From positions 1-43,770 of the IMG/VR virus record IMGVR_UViG_3300024520_004058: 43,770 nucleotides of DNA; one strand, 5' to 3'. This stretch comes from a virus. The translations under genes and the position numbers were made by a program. A model generated the notes under the pieces. It made no database searches, was not told where the DNA came from, and saw only the letters and a list, made by a program, of their open reading frames with translations. How positions within the stretch are numbered: position 1 is the first letter of the stretch; every line of letters begins with the position of its first letter. Below, one piece after another: positions 10,934 through 18,559 of the stretch.

Positions 10934-12502
10934 GTGCGTATCTCATATCAAGACCCATACTTTGTCGTCAAATGTACGTTTGATGAGCGCGCCATACCCA
11001 AGGCCGCAGGCTTCAAGTTTATCGAGAAGCGCTGGCGGACACGCAACGTCTACCACGCCATGAAGCTCAGCTCCTGCTTCGATGACTCCGCCACCGCTGA
11101 GCTGACCCGCCTCATCGCCCGTGTTGAGGAGAGCAACTCCACGACCCCCGAGATTTTCTACGAGGCGCCCCAGGACCTGGACTACATGGCCCACCAGCAC
11201 GTAGGCATCCGGTTCATCATTGAAAATAAGCAGTGTCTCCTCTGTGACGACATGGGTGTCGGCAAGACCATCCAGGTCATAGGCGCGATGAATGAGATCA
11301 AGCCTAAGCGCACGCTCATCGTCTGCCCCGCCTCACTCCAGCACAATTGGGCCAGAGAACTGGCCAAGTGGAGTACGCAGCAGAAACTGGTCACAGTCGT
11401 AGGGCCTGCCCGCCGCGCAAAGGTGACGCCCTTTACCGACATCACGATCACCACGTATGGTCGCAGCGCCAATACTTGGATGGATATGTACCGCGACACT
11501 AAGTGGGACCTGCTCGTCTTCGATGAGGCGCAGAAGATCAAGAACTCTGATACCCTGGCCAGCAAATGCTTCATGCCCTTGGATGTGCCCCGCCGCGTCT
11601 ACGTCACGGGCACACCCATTCTCAATCGCCCCATCGAACTGCACAACATCGTCAACCGTATTGACTATGAGTTCTGGGGTGACCGCGTCTCGTACGGCAT
11701 GCGCTACTGTGGGGCATACTACCAGCAGCAGTGGCACTACCCCGGCGCGACCAACAAGGCTGAGCTGCAGTTCCACTTACGCTCGCGGCACATGCTGCGG
11801 CGCACCAAGGCCCAGGTCCTACCCAGCCTACCGCCCAAGCGGCGTGAGGTCATCGAGCTGACAGACACCTACCGTAATGTCGACCGCGACTCCCAGTCAT
11901 TCTACGCGGAGCTGCGCGAAGACCCGTTTCAAGACGAGTGGGCGACCTTCGAGCGCTTGTCCCACCTCAGACACATGTCCGCCCAGGCGAAGATGCCCTT
12001 GGCCCTTAAGCACATCCACCTGGTGCTGGAGAGTGTCGACAAGGTCGTCATCTTTGCCTACCATCGTGACATACTTGATGGGCTCAGCGATGCGCTGCAG
12101 AAATACAATCCCGCACAGATAGACGGGAGTACGACCAAGCGACACGCCCAGGTAGACAAATTTGAGAGCGGGGAGAACGGGTGCCGCGTATTCATTGGCC
12201 AGATAACTGCAGCAGGTACGGGACTCACCCTGGCCAGCGCATGCCACGTAATTTTCGTAGAGTTGGACTGGGTGCCGGGTAACCTTACGCAGGCAGAAGA
12301 TCGCTGCCATCGCATAGGCCAAATAAATCCGGTAACCGTGCAGCACTTGGTGCGCCGTGACTCTATTGATTCTCGTATGCTAAAATCAATCGTGAAGAAA
12401 CAAAACAACATAGACAATTGCCTTGATGATGGCGCAGAGTTTGATTGGTACTCTGAGTTAATCGGGGCAGCACAGGAGCAGCCAGTATGGATGGTGAAAT
12501 GA
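10934..12502 (+). CDS. SNF2-family DEAD-like helicase / translocase, 522 aa
   Basis: Starts at GTG 10934 behind CCGGAGCAGCCT. The N-terminal 80 residues resemble the small domain found ahead of the motor in phage SNF2 proteins (AIPKAAGFKFIEKRWRTRN). The motor has Walker A DDMGVGKT (105-112), TLIVCPASL (motif Ia), FDEAQKIKN (motif II, DEAQ at 197-200), VTGTPILNRP (motif III), and in the second RecA domain AGTGLTLASACHVIF and AEDRCHRIGQ (motif VI). Family members move along duplex DNA using ATP, often in fork remodelling, and resemble SMARCAL1/HARP. It lies before the exonuclease and SSB genes, so a recombination-replication role is likely. Confidence 0.85.
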   Translation: MRISYQDPYFVVKCTFDERAIPKAAGFKFIEKRWRTRNVYHAMKLSSCFDDSATAELTRLIARVEESNSTTPEIFYEAPQDLDYMAHQHVGIRFIIENKQCLLCDDMGVGKTIQVIGAMNEIKPKRTLIVCPASLQHNWARELAKWSTQQKLVTVVGPARRAKVTPFTDITITTYGRSANTWMDMYRDTKWDLLVFDEAQKIKNSDTLASKCFMPLDVPRRVYVTGTPILNRPIELHNIVNRIDYEFWGDRVSYGMRYCGAYYQQQWHYPGATNKAELQFHLRSRHMLRRTKAQVLPSLPPKRREVIELTDTYRNVDRDSQSFYAELREDPFQDEWATFERLSHLRHMSAQAKMPLALKHIHLVLESVDKVVIFAYHRDILDGLSDALQKYNPAQIDGSTTKRHAQVDKFESGENGCRVFIGQITAAGTGLTLASACHVIFVELDWVPGNLTQAEDRCHRIGQINPVTVQHLVRRDSIDSRMLKSIVKKQNNIDNCLDDGAEFDWYSELIGAAQEQPVWMVK

Positions 12503-13137
12503 ACGAAATGTTGGAGCGTCTTTGCGCATCCAATGAACGCATGGCGGAGGCGATGGTCGCCTTGGCCGCAAATTGTGGGGACTACCGTGACTGGTTGTTC
12601 CATGAAGTGACCCTCCGTGGGGTGAACCCAGACCAGGCCCGCCGCATGCGCACAGCGGACCTCGATGTCCTGGCCAGGGACCTGAACATGCAGGAGTCGA
12701 TGGGCTCTTACTACCTCATGGCGCCGGACCGCTCACCCTTCCTACCTAAAGAGCGTGCTGTCCGTGCGACAGGGGCACAGCTTGCCCGCATCCGCCAGGT
12801 GCAGGTTGAGAAGCAGACAGCCCTACGCAACGCCACTGAATGCTGCCCCGTCTGCGCTGGCACTAAGACGATGCCCGAGAGTGGCGAGGCCTGCCTGGTC
12901 TGCGTGCCAGAGGTACAGGTGCAGGAGAAGGTGCGTACGGAGACGCCGGTAGAAGACAAGGCGCTGACGCTGGAGGCCTTTCGTCTACTATGCATTGAGT
13001 TCGCCCGAGAGCAGGGGGTTGACGTTCACCACAAGATCATCCGCTCCTTTGGTGTCACCAAGCTTAAAGATCTGAAGCCTGAGGACTACCCGCTCGTCAT
13101 CGCTAAATTTGAGGAGCAGCGGAATGTCTCACAGTAA
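12487..13137 (+). CDS. hypothetical replication-module protein with Cys pairs, 216 aa
   Basis: Starts at ATG 12487 behind CAGGAGCAGCC; ATG 12499, which overlaps the helicase stop as ATGA, is an alternative. The first 100 residues are helical. A CPVCAG...CLVC pair (about residues 119-138) suggests a small zinc site. The last 60 residues (LTLEAFRLLCIEFAREQGVD, then KIIRSFGVTKLKDLKPEDYP) look like the short helical tail seen on some phage SSB or annealing proteins, a weak resemblance. It overlaps the next gene by 14 bases. Function cannot be named. Confidence 0.65.
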   Translation: MDGEMNEMLERLCASNERMAEAMVALAANCGDYRDWLFHEVTLRGVNPDQARRMRTADLDVLARDLNMQESMGSYYLMAPDRSPFLPKERAVRATGAQLARIRQVQVEKQTALRNATECCPVCAGTKTMPESGEACLVCVPEVQVQEKVRTETPVEDKALTLEAFRLLCIEFAREQGVDVHHKIIRSFGVTKLKDLKPEDYPLVIAKFEEQRNVSQ

Positions 13138-14293
13138 CATTGGCCCCTCTGGATCTCATCGCTGGATGAACTGTCCCAGCAGCCCGAACCTGTGTAAGGG
13201 TATGCCCGATAAGACGAGCCCTTACGCGGCACATGGTATTGCAGTTCATGAGGTCTGCGAGATTTCGCTGATCAAAAAGCATGACGCGGATGTGCTGGTC
13301 GGGGCAACGATGACCAACGGCATCACCATTGAGCCAGACGATGCAGTTGCCGCACAGATCTTCATTGATTTTGTGCGCAGTATCTACGGGGGCATGGCGG
13401 ACCCCGAGCCACTGAGTGTGGAGCATCGCTTTGACCTTAATTGGATCATGCCTGGCATGTTCGGTACTGCAGACGCAGTTGTCCGCGAAATGTTCAACAA
13501 GCTATACGTCATCGACTACAAAAATGGGTCGGGAGTAAACGTAGAAGCGAAGGACAATTCGCAGGCAATGTACTATGGGTTGGGCGCATTGGGTGAGGGC
13601 AACCAGGCGATGTATGAAGAGGTCGTACTCGTCATCGTACAGCCGCGAGTGTTTAACGCTGACCCCATCAAGACATGGTCGCTGCCCGCAGATGACCTGA
13701 TGACTTGGGGGCTGGAAGTGTTGAAGCCCGCAGCGGAGGCCACGACTAAACCTGACGCGCCGTTCTGCGCAGGGTCGTGGTGCAAGTTCTGTCGCGCCAA
13801 GCCCATCTGCCCTGCCCTTAAAAGCAAGGCGCTGAGCGTAGCCCGGCAGGCCTTCGATGTCGACATCACCGCTGGCCAGGTATCTCTGCCGAGCCCAGCG
13901 CAATTGTCGGAGCGGGAGATCGCAGACGTTCTGGACTTCCAGGCGATGCTGAAACCCTGGATGGATGCATGTAAGGAGTATGCCATTGATCGCATGCGTG
14001 CAGGCGCCAAGATACCTGGCCGCAAGTTGGTCAGGGGTAAGGCCTCGCGCAAGTGGAACAGTGATGCCGCAGTCATCAAACGCTTGAACCGTAAGATAAA
14101 GAAGTCCCAGCTTTGGACTGATCCAAAGTTGAAATCGCCAGCTAAAATGGAGGCACTCTTAAAGAAGGAGAAGATCGACCCAGCAATACTTGTAGACCTG
14201 ATCGAAATCACGCGGGGCATCAGCCTGGTGTCCGCAGACGACAAACGCAAGGCACTGCCCAACGCAGCGTCCGTATTCACACAAGGAAATTAG
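13124..14293 (+). CDS. DUF2800-type PD-(D/E)XK exonuclease, 389 aa
   Basis: Start at ATG 13124 (MSHSNIGPS) behind GAGGAGCAGC; an in-frame start 15 bases upstream lacks a site. The N-terminus SGSHRWMNCPSSPNLCKGMP and HGIAVHEVCE is typical of DUF2800. GTADAVV with LYVIDYKNGSGVNV gives the nuclease core (Asp and Asp-x-Lys), as in RecB/Cas4-like nucleases. A cluster of Cys (CAGSWCKFCRAKPICPAL, about residues 215-232) fits the Cas4-type iron-sulfur or zinc site. Such proteins are thought to resect DNA ends and pair with a DUF2815 SSB, which is the next gene. Confidence 0.85.
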   Translation: MSHSNIGPSGSHRWMNCPSSPNLCKGMPDKTSPYAAHGIAVHEVCEISLIKKHDADVLVGATMTNGITIEPDDAVAAQIFIDFVRSIYGGMADPEPLSVEHRFDLNWIMPGMFGTADAVVREMFNKLYVIDYKNGSGVNVEAKDNSQAMYYGLGALGEGNQAMYEEVVLVIVQPRVFNADPIKTWSLPADDLMTWGLEVLKPAAEATTKPDAPFCAGSWCKFCRAKPICPALKSKALSVARQAFDVDITAGQVSLPSPAQLSEREIADVLDFQAMLKPWMDACKEYAIDRMRAGAKIPGRKLVRGKASRKWNSDAAVIKRLNRKIKKSQLWTDPKLKSPAKMEALLKKEKIDPAILVDLIEITRGISLVSADDKRKALPNAASVFTQGN

Positions 14294-14297
14294 TACC

Positions 14298-14900
14298 ATG
14301 GCAGACGAAGTAAATGACGAAGTAAATGACGACAACGCTGGCTACATCGTAACTCCCGAGTTTCGCTTGAGCTTCCCCGACCTGTTTGAACTGAACAAGA
14401 ACCAGAAGTATGGCCTGGTCATGTTGTTTGACGCAGGGACGGACATCTCTGAACTCAAGCGCATTGCCAAGGAAGCGCTGGTTGCGAAGTTCGGCAAGAA
14501 GCTCCCCAAAGACATTCGCAATCCGTTTCGCTCCGGCGAAGAGAAGGAGTACTACGAAGACGACCAGGTCTGGGCTCGCGCAGTGACGACCTACCAGCCT
14601 GCAGTTGTCGATGACCAGGGGCAGGAGATCCTCGAAGCTAAGAAGGTCTACGGCGGACAGTATGCCAAGGCTTACATCAATGCCTACGCCTACGAGTACC
14701 AAGGCAAGAAGGGCGTGGCGTTCGGCTTGGAGTCTGTACAGATTGCACGACAGGGTGAGCCATTCGGTAAGAACCACTCTGCCAGTGCAGCTAAGGCGGT
14801 GTTCGGCACCGTAGAGTCGGCGGGCGATAATCCCGGCGACTACGAAGGGGGAGACGAGGCAGGCGGCTCAGACGGCTCAGACGAAATGTTTGACACCTGA
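14298..14900 (+). CDS. DUF2815 single-stranded-DNA-binding protein, 200 aa
   Basis: Five bases after the exonuclease. FRLSFPDLFE, LDAGTD-like FDAGTDISELKRIA, NPFRSGEEKEYYEDDQVWARA and KVYGGQYAKAYINAYAYEYQGKKG-type strands match DUF2815, the phage SSB family related in fold to T7 gp2.5. The C-terminus is very acidic and Gly-rich (DYEGGDEAGGSDGSDEMFDT) and almost ends in Phe, like other SSB tails that recruit partners. It should coat exposed single strands for the polymerase and exonuclease. A strong terminator follows at 14911. The N-terminus carries a small repeat, EVNDEVND. Confidence 0.88.
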   Translation: MADEVNDEVNDDNAGYIVTPEFRLSFPDLFELNKNQKYGLVMLFDAGTDISELKRIAKEALVAKFGKKLPKDIRNPFRSGEEKEYYEDDQVWARAVTTYQPAVVDDQGQEILEAKKVYGGQYAKAYINAYAYEYQGKKGVAFGLESVQIARQGEPFGKNHSASAAKAVFGTVESAGDNPGDYEGGDEAGGSDGSDEMFDT

Positions 14901-14910
14901 CCTAACACAT

Positions 14911-14945
14911 GGCGCGGGACATTCAAATGTCCCGCGCCTTTTTTA
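14911..14945 (+). terminator. rho-independent terminator after the SSB gene
   Basis: GGCGCGGGACATT (14911-14923) pairs with AATGTCCCGCGCC (14926-14938) over 13 bp with almost no loop, followed by TTTTTT. It would reduce read-through from SSB into the polymerase genes. I see no strong promoter between it and the polymerase, so partial read-through is probably used. Confidence 0.9.
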
Positions 14946-14958
14946 TTTGGAGCAGCAC

Positions 14959-15048
14959 ATGCAAAAAGTTATACATAAGTTCGGGTCGCCCGACACCATC
15001 GAGGGTGCCATTGAGAGTCAGAGGGGGCCGACTGATGCCAAGCGGTAA
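14959..15048 (+). CDS. possible small gene, 29 aa
   Basis: ATG 14959 follows TTGGAGCAGCAC, the same ribosome-binding context that precedes at least five larger genes here. The 29-residue product is mixed in charge (MQKVIHKFGS, then DTIEGAIESQRG). Its stop lies 14 bases inside the start of the polymerase exonuclease half, so it may couple translation of that gene. Short length keeps confidence moderate. Confidence 0.5.
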   Translation: MQKVIHKFGSPDTIEGAIESQRGPTDAKR

Positions 15049-15934
15049 AGTAACAATTGATTTTGAGACGCGCAGTCAGATAGACCTACGCAAGGTGGGG
15101 GCGCACCGTTACGCAGCGGACCCCACGACCGAGGTACTCTGCCTGGCAGCACGCAAGGATCAGGACGACCCCGTCATCTGGATCAACGATAAGTTCAACA
15201 TCTTTGAGGCGGACCTACCCCTCATCGGTTTCCAGAAGATCGTACACCTCATCCGCAAGTCCGCCATTGTAGAGGCGCACAACGCAGAGTTCGAGTATGC
15301 GATCTGGAATGAATGTCTCACGCGCTACGGCGCCCCGCCACTACCGCTGGAGCAGTTCCGCTGCAGTGCGGCAATGGCGGCAGCCATGGGTCTACCCCGT
15401 AGTCTCAAGGACGTAGCCAAGTGCCTGGGTAGCCCCATCGACAAGGACATGGGTGGGCACAAGCTCATGCTTAAGATGTGTAAGCCGCGCGCCTCGCGCA
15501 AGGCTGAGCGTGAAGCTGAGCCAGACAGAGATGAGGTCGCGAACCCCTACTGGTGGGAAGAACCTGAGGATATTATCCGCCTGGCAGAGTATTGCCTTAC
15601 GGACATCGAGGCCGAGGAGTGGATCAGTGACGCGATGCCTTGCCTCTCCCCAGACGAGCAGGCGGTGTGGTTGGCCACGGCACGCATGAACCAACGTGGT
15701 GTGCAGGCTGACCTGGCGAGCTGCCTGACCATGGAGACGATGGTCATAAACTACAAGGAAGTGCTGCAGCAGGAGTGCCAGGAGCTCACAGGCGTTCGCG
15801 GCACGCAGACGACCAAGTTGCTGGCCTGGCTGAACGAACATGCCGACCATGAGATCCCCAACATACAAAAAGAAACATTGGAACAGGAGCTACTAAAAGA
15901 TGACGCTATCAGAAGAGCTGAGCTACAAGGCTAA
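15035..15934 (+). CDS. family-A DNA polymerase, N-terminal (3'-5' exonuclease) half of a split gene, 299 aa
   Basis: Start at ATG 15035 (MPSGKVTIDFETRS) after GAGGGGG; an upstream in-frame ATG at 14909 falls in the terminator. Exonuclease motif I is IDFETR (Asp9, Glu11), motif II VEAHNAEFEYAIW, motif III EYCLTDIEAEE, so proofreading looks intact. The end enters the polymerase thumb region (RGTQTTKLLAWLNEH, then ETLEQELLKDD) and stops at AIRRAELQG. Intact relatives carry on into an LPDxVRRxLELR helix, which here is found in the separate gene at 16084. The polymerase is therefore split near that junction, and both halves have their own ribosome-binding sites. Confidence 0.85.
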   Translation: MPSGKVTIDFETRSQIDLRKVGAHRYAADPTTEVLCLAARKDQDDPVIWINDKFNIFEADLPLIGFQKIVHLIRKSAIVEAHNAEFEYAIWNECLTRYGAPPLPLEQFRCSAAMAAAMGLPRSLKDVAKCLGSPIDKDMGGHKLMLKMCKPRASRKAEREAEPDRDEVANPYWWEEPEDIIRLAEYCLTDIEAEEWISDAMPCLSPDEQAVWLATARMNQRGVQADLASCLTMETMVINYKEVLQQECQELTGVRGTQTTKLLAWLNEHADHEIPNIQKETLEQELLKDDAIRRAELQG

Positions 15935-16091
15935 GTTACGTGCGATGAGCAGCGAGGAGCTGTGCGCCCACTACGCTATCATGCGTGAAGAGATTTACAC
16001 ATTCCACACCGCCAAGCAGGTGGGCAATATTGATAAGCAGGTGCGTTCCCCTGGCCGGGTCGCGATCACGGGGAGGAGAGACTATGAGTAA
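15900..16091 (+). CDS. small gene lying in the break between the two polymerase halves, 63 aa
   Basis: A frame from ATG 15900 overlaps the last 35 bases of the exonuclease half and the first 8 of the polymerase half. The product is helical and charged (SEELSYKAKLRAMSSEELCA and an Arg/Lys-rich end); I recognise no homing-endonuclease, intein or intron motif. A ribosome-binding site is weak (AGGAG about 8 bases upstream, inside the polymerase codons). It may be a real small gene or filler left by the event that split the polymerase. Confidence 0.5.
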   Translation: MTLSEELSYKAKLRAMSSEELCAHYAIMREEIYTFHTAKQVGNIDKQVRSPGRVAITGRRDYE

Positions 16092-17247
16092 GCCCTTACC
16101 TGATGAGGTGCGCCGCGCCATTGAGCTGCGCCTGCAGATTGCAAAATCATCAACATCTAAGTTGACTGCAATCTCCCAGCGTGTCTGCTCAGATGACCGG
16201 GTGCGCGGTACGCTGCTCTACCACGGGGCGCACACGGGTCGCTGGTCTGGGTCGGGCGTGCAGTTGCACAACCTACCCTCGCGATCACTGGCCGTAAAGC
16301 ACACTGCCCTGGAAGGCGTGCTGGAGGCCTATGCCCTCGGCGGTGTAGACTTCCTGCGCGTGGTGTACGATGACCCCATGGCTGTCGTCTCTGCGCTCAT
16401 CCGCCCACTACTAATTGCGGCGCCAGGTAAGACCCTGGTGTGTGCAGACTATAGCTCCATCGAGGGGCGGGTCCTGGCCTGGCTGGCGGGAGAGGATTGG
16501 GTCGTGGACTCCTATAAGAAGGGGCTCGATCCGTACATCGTGGCCGCACTCACCATCTTTGGCTGTAGCTATGACGAGGTCACGCCCAACCAACGCCAGA
16601 TAGGTAAGGTCGCGGAGCTTGCCTGTGGCTACCAGGGAGGCAAGAACGCCTACCTGCGTTTCGCCAAGGACTACGGCATGAGCTTCGAGCCAGAGGATGC
16701 GCAGAAGATCGTTGATGATTGGCGGGAGGGTCGCCCGCAGATACGTGCGTACTGGTACAACATTGGTGAGTGCTTTATGAACGCCATTCGCCAACAGGGC
16801 AAGGTGTTCAAGTACCGGGGCATTCAGTTCCGCAAGACCAAACGCGGGTACCTGCAGATCAAGCTACCCTCCGGTCGGTGGCTGTGGTATCCCAAGGCCA
16901 GGATTGAGCAGCGCGTGCCAGTGTGGGGTGGGGCGAAGCGAGACTGTGCGACCTACTTTGGTAAGGACGACAAGGGCAAGTGGTGCCAGCTCTCTACCTA
17001 CGGGGGTAAGCTCACAGAGAACATCGTCCAGGCTGTCGCGCGGGACCTGCTCAGCGAGGCTAAGCTGCGCTGTGAGGTGGAGGGCTTGTCGATGGTCCTC
17101 TCCGTACATGATGAGATCGTGCTAGAAGAGGCGATCCGCACGGCGAACCTGCAGCAACTCATAGATGTAATGTGCGATTCTCGCGACTGGGCGGACGGGT
17201 TGCCTGTCGAAGCGGATGGTTGGATAGGTAAGAGGTACAGAAAATGA
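16084..17247 (+). CDS. family-A DNA polymerase, C-terminal (polymerase) half of a split gene, 387 aa
   Basis: Start at ATG 16084 (MSKPLPDEVRR) behind GGGGAGGAGAG, the strongest site nearby. The product begins in the thumb helix (LPDEVRRAIELRLQIAKSST) and covers palm and fingers: HGAHTGRWSGSGVQLHNLPS, motif A VCADYSSIEGRVLAW (catalytic Asp), motif B RQIGKVAELACGYQGG (O-helix Arg, Lys and Tyr), and motif C LSVHDEIVLE (catalytic Asp-Glu). All catalytic residues are present. It must act with the exonuclease half at 15035 to make a complete enzyme, presumably as a two-chain complex. The stop overlaps the next start as ATGA. Confidence 0.88.
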   Translation: MSKPLPDEVRRAIELRLQIAKSSTSKLTAISQRVCSDDRVRGTLLYHGAHTGRWSGSGVQLHNLPSRSLAVKHTALEGVLEAYALGGVDFLRVVYDDPMAVVSALIRPLLIAAPGKTLVCADYSSIEGRVLAWLAGEDWVVDSYKKGLDPYIVAALTIFGCSYDEVTPNQRQIGKVAELACGYQGGKNAYLRFAKDYGMSFEPEDAQKIVDDWREGRPQIRAYWYNIGECFMNAIRQQGKVFKYRGIQFRKTKRGYLQIKLPSGRWLWYPKARIEQRVPVWGGAKRDCATYFGKDDKGKWCQLSTYGGKLTENIVQAVARDLLSEAKLRCEVEGLSMVLSVHDEIVLEEAIRTANLQQLIDVMCDSRDWADGLPVEADGWIGKRYRK

Positions 17248-17441
17248 ATGACCAGAAATTTTTGAGGTGGATACACGACAGGCTACAGCGCTACGGCGAT
17301 CACCCGAACACCGACTTCATGTTGAGGCTGAGTAATATGGCGGGGCCATGCCAACATCAGGGGATGATTCTAGACCACAGATCGATGCGCGCAGTGTGCA
17401 TCTGCGGTTACGCCGAGACAATGAGGAGTGGGAATCGATGA
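17244..17441 (+). CDS. small hypothetical protein with Cys/His residues, 65 aa
   Basis: Starts at ATG 17244 in an ATGA overlap with the polymerase stop. The N-terminal half is helical (QKFLRWIHDRLQRYG). The C-terminal half has PCQHQG and VCICGY, a C-x-H...C-x-C set that might hold one metal. No family is recognised. The next gene starts in the same ATGA fashion. Confidence 0.65.
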   Translation: MNDQKFLRWIHDRLQRYGDHPNTDFMLRLSNMAGPCQHQGMILDHRSMRAVCICGYAETMRSGNR

Positions 17442-17764
17442 TGACCAGGCTAATCTTCATCAAACGTATCGTCGCATTTATTGCGGGACTGTTTATCGTC
17501 AAGCCTGATGACAACCAGTACTTGAGTGTGGCGGATGACGCGAGTTACGACTTCGATGGTGATGACTTCTCGATGGCTATGTGGACACGCCACCTCTCTG
17601 ATGAGGAGATCGCCGCGCTGCGTGATCAACCCACTGGACGGGTCTATCGCGAGACAATGATGGACGCGCATTGGATCGGTTGGGATATGGCTGAAGAGGG
17701 TTCCGAATCTACAACACACTTTTTAATAGAATGGAGCAAAGACGATGATGATACTGGGAATTGA
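17438..17764 (+). CDS. hypothetical protein with N-terminal membrane anchor, 108 aa
   Basis: Start at ATG 17438, overlapping the previous stop as ATGA; GAGGAG lies about 10 bases upstream. Residues 4-22 (RLIFIKRIVAFIAGLFIV) form a basic-then-hydrophobic segment that could insert in the inner membrane, with the rest of the chain either side. The remainder is acidic (YDFDGDDF, DMAEEGSES, and DDDDTGN at the end). It resembles no family that I can name. It overlaps the RuvC-like gene by 20 bases. Confidence 0.6.
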   Translation: MMTRLIFIKRIVAFIAGLFIVKPDDNQYLSVADDASYDFDGDDFSMAMWTRHLSDEEIAALRDQPTGRVYRETMMDAHWIGWDMAEEGSESTTHFLIEWSKDDDDTGN

Positions 17765-18389
17765 CGTAGGCCTGGTCAACACTGGCTGGGCAATCATGTC
17801 CTACTATGACGGCTGGCATGTACATGAGACGGGCATCATCAAGACTGAGGGTAGTGCGAAGAAGGTTAAGATCTACAAGTGTGACGACCTCACTCGACGG
17901 GTGCGGGAGATACTCGATGGTCTGGCCAGTGTTGTTGGCACCTATCAGCCCAAAGCTATCGTGGCTGAGATGCCGAGCGGTGGGTCGAAGAGTGCCGCTG
18001 GCGCCCGAGGTATGGCAATAGGTTTGACCGCTACCGTGGCCTTGGCCTGGGGAACGAAGCTACCCCTGATCTCGATCATACCCACGCAGTCTAAGAAGGC
18101 GTGCTGCGGTAGCGCGAACGCTAGCAAGAATGCGATGCAAGCCTTCGTCGCGCAACAGCACCCCGAGGTGGCAGAGCAGTACGCCAAGTCCAGCAATAAC
18201 TCTGGCTACGAGGGGTGCTTTGAGCATATCGCGGACGCCATCTGTGCAGTACATTCCGCCGAGCATGACTCGACCGTGATGCTACTTATGCAGGGTGCAG
18301 CGTATGTCTCACTCGGTGGGACAAGCGTTATGCAGTTGCCCGCAGGATACGGCCCGGTGACCACGGGAGGTGATGCCCCGTGGGAGTAG
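17745..18389 (+). CDS. RuvC-fold Holliday-junction resolvase-like nuclease, 214 aa
   Basis: The N-terminus ILGIDVGLVNTGWAI is the RuvC motif I strand with catalytic Asp. AIVAEMPSGGSKSAAGARG supplies the second acidic residue (Glu) and a Gly/Ser-rich loop. HIADAICAVHSA near residue 165 supplies the last Asp. Order and spacing fit RuvC/RNase H-fold resolvases used by phages to resolve branched DNA before packaging. Length is slightly above E. coli RuvC; the last 45 residues are a Gly-rich tail without a clear role. ATG 17748 is an alternative start. It closes the well-supported part of the rightward operon. Confidence 0.8.
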   Translation: MMILGIDVGLVNTGWAIMSYYDGWHVHETGIIKTEGSAKKVKIYKCDDLTRRVREILDGLASVVGTYQPKAIVAEMPSGGSKSAAGARGMAIGLTATVALAWGTKLPLISIIPTQSKKACCGSANASKNAMQAFVAQQHPEVAEQYAKSSNNSGYEGCFEHIADAICAVHSAEHDSTVMLLMQGAAYVSLGGTSVMQLPAGYGPVTTGGDAPWE

Positions 18390-18559
18390 TGGAACAATTG
18401 ATCGCTGAATTTCTCGTAGAACTCGCGCGCCATGAGGAGGACTTCCCTGCCCTCACGGCGCCAGAGATCTTAGGGCTGCTCGCCCCAGGAGCAACCGAGG
18501 GTGACATCGGAATTACCACTGGCTGTAGCAGCCGCGAAGGTGATGACTTCACCGGGTGA
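18380..18559 (+). CDS. probable small gene overlapping the late operon end, 59 aa
   Basis: GTG 18380 follows GGGAGGTGATG, one of the best ribosome-binding sites in the window, and overlaps the RuvC-like stop by 10 bases. The product begins with an acidic amphipathic helix (VVEQLIAEFLVELARHEEDF) and ends in a Gly/Ser/Thr-rich tail. Its last 90 bases lie antisense to the end of the minus-strand tail gene (18470-19990). The two operons therefore run into each other, and I see no hairpin terminator between them. No family recognised. Confidence 0.5.
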   Translation: MGVVEQLIAEFLVELARHEEDFPALTAPEILGLLAPGATEGDIGITTGCSSREGDDFTG

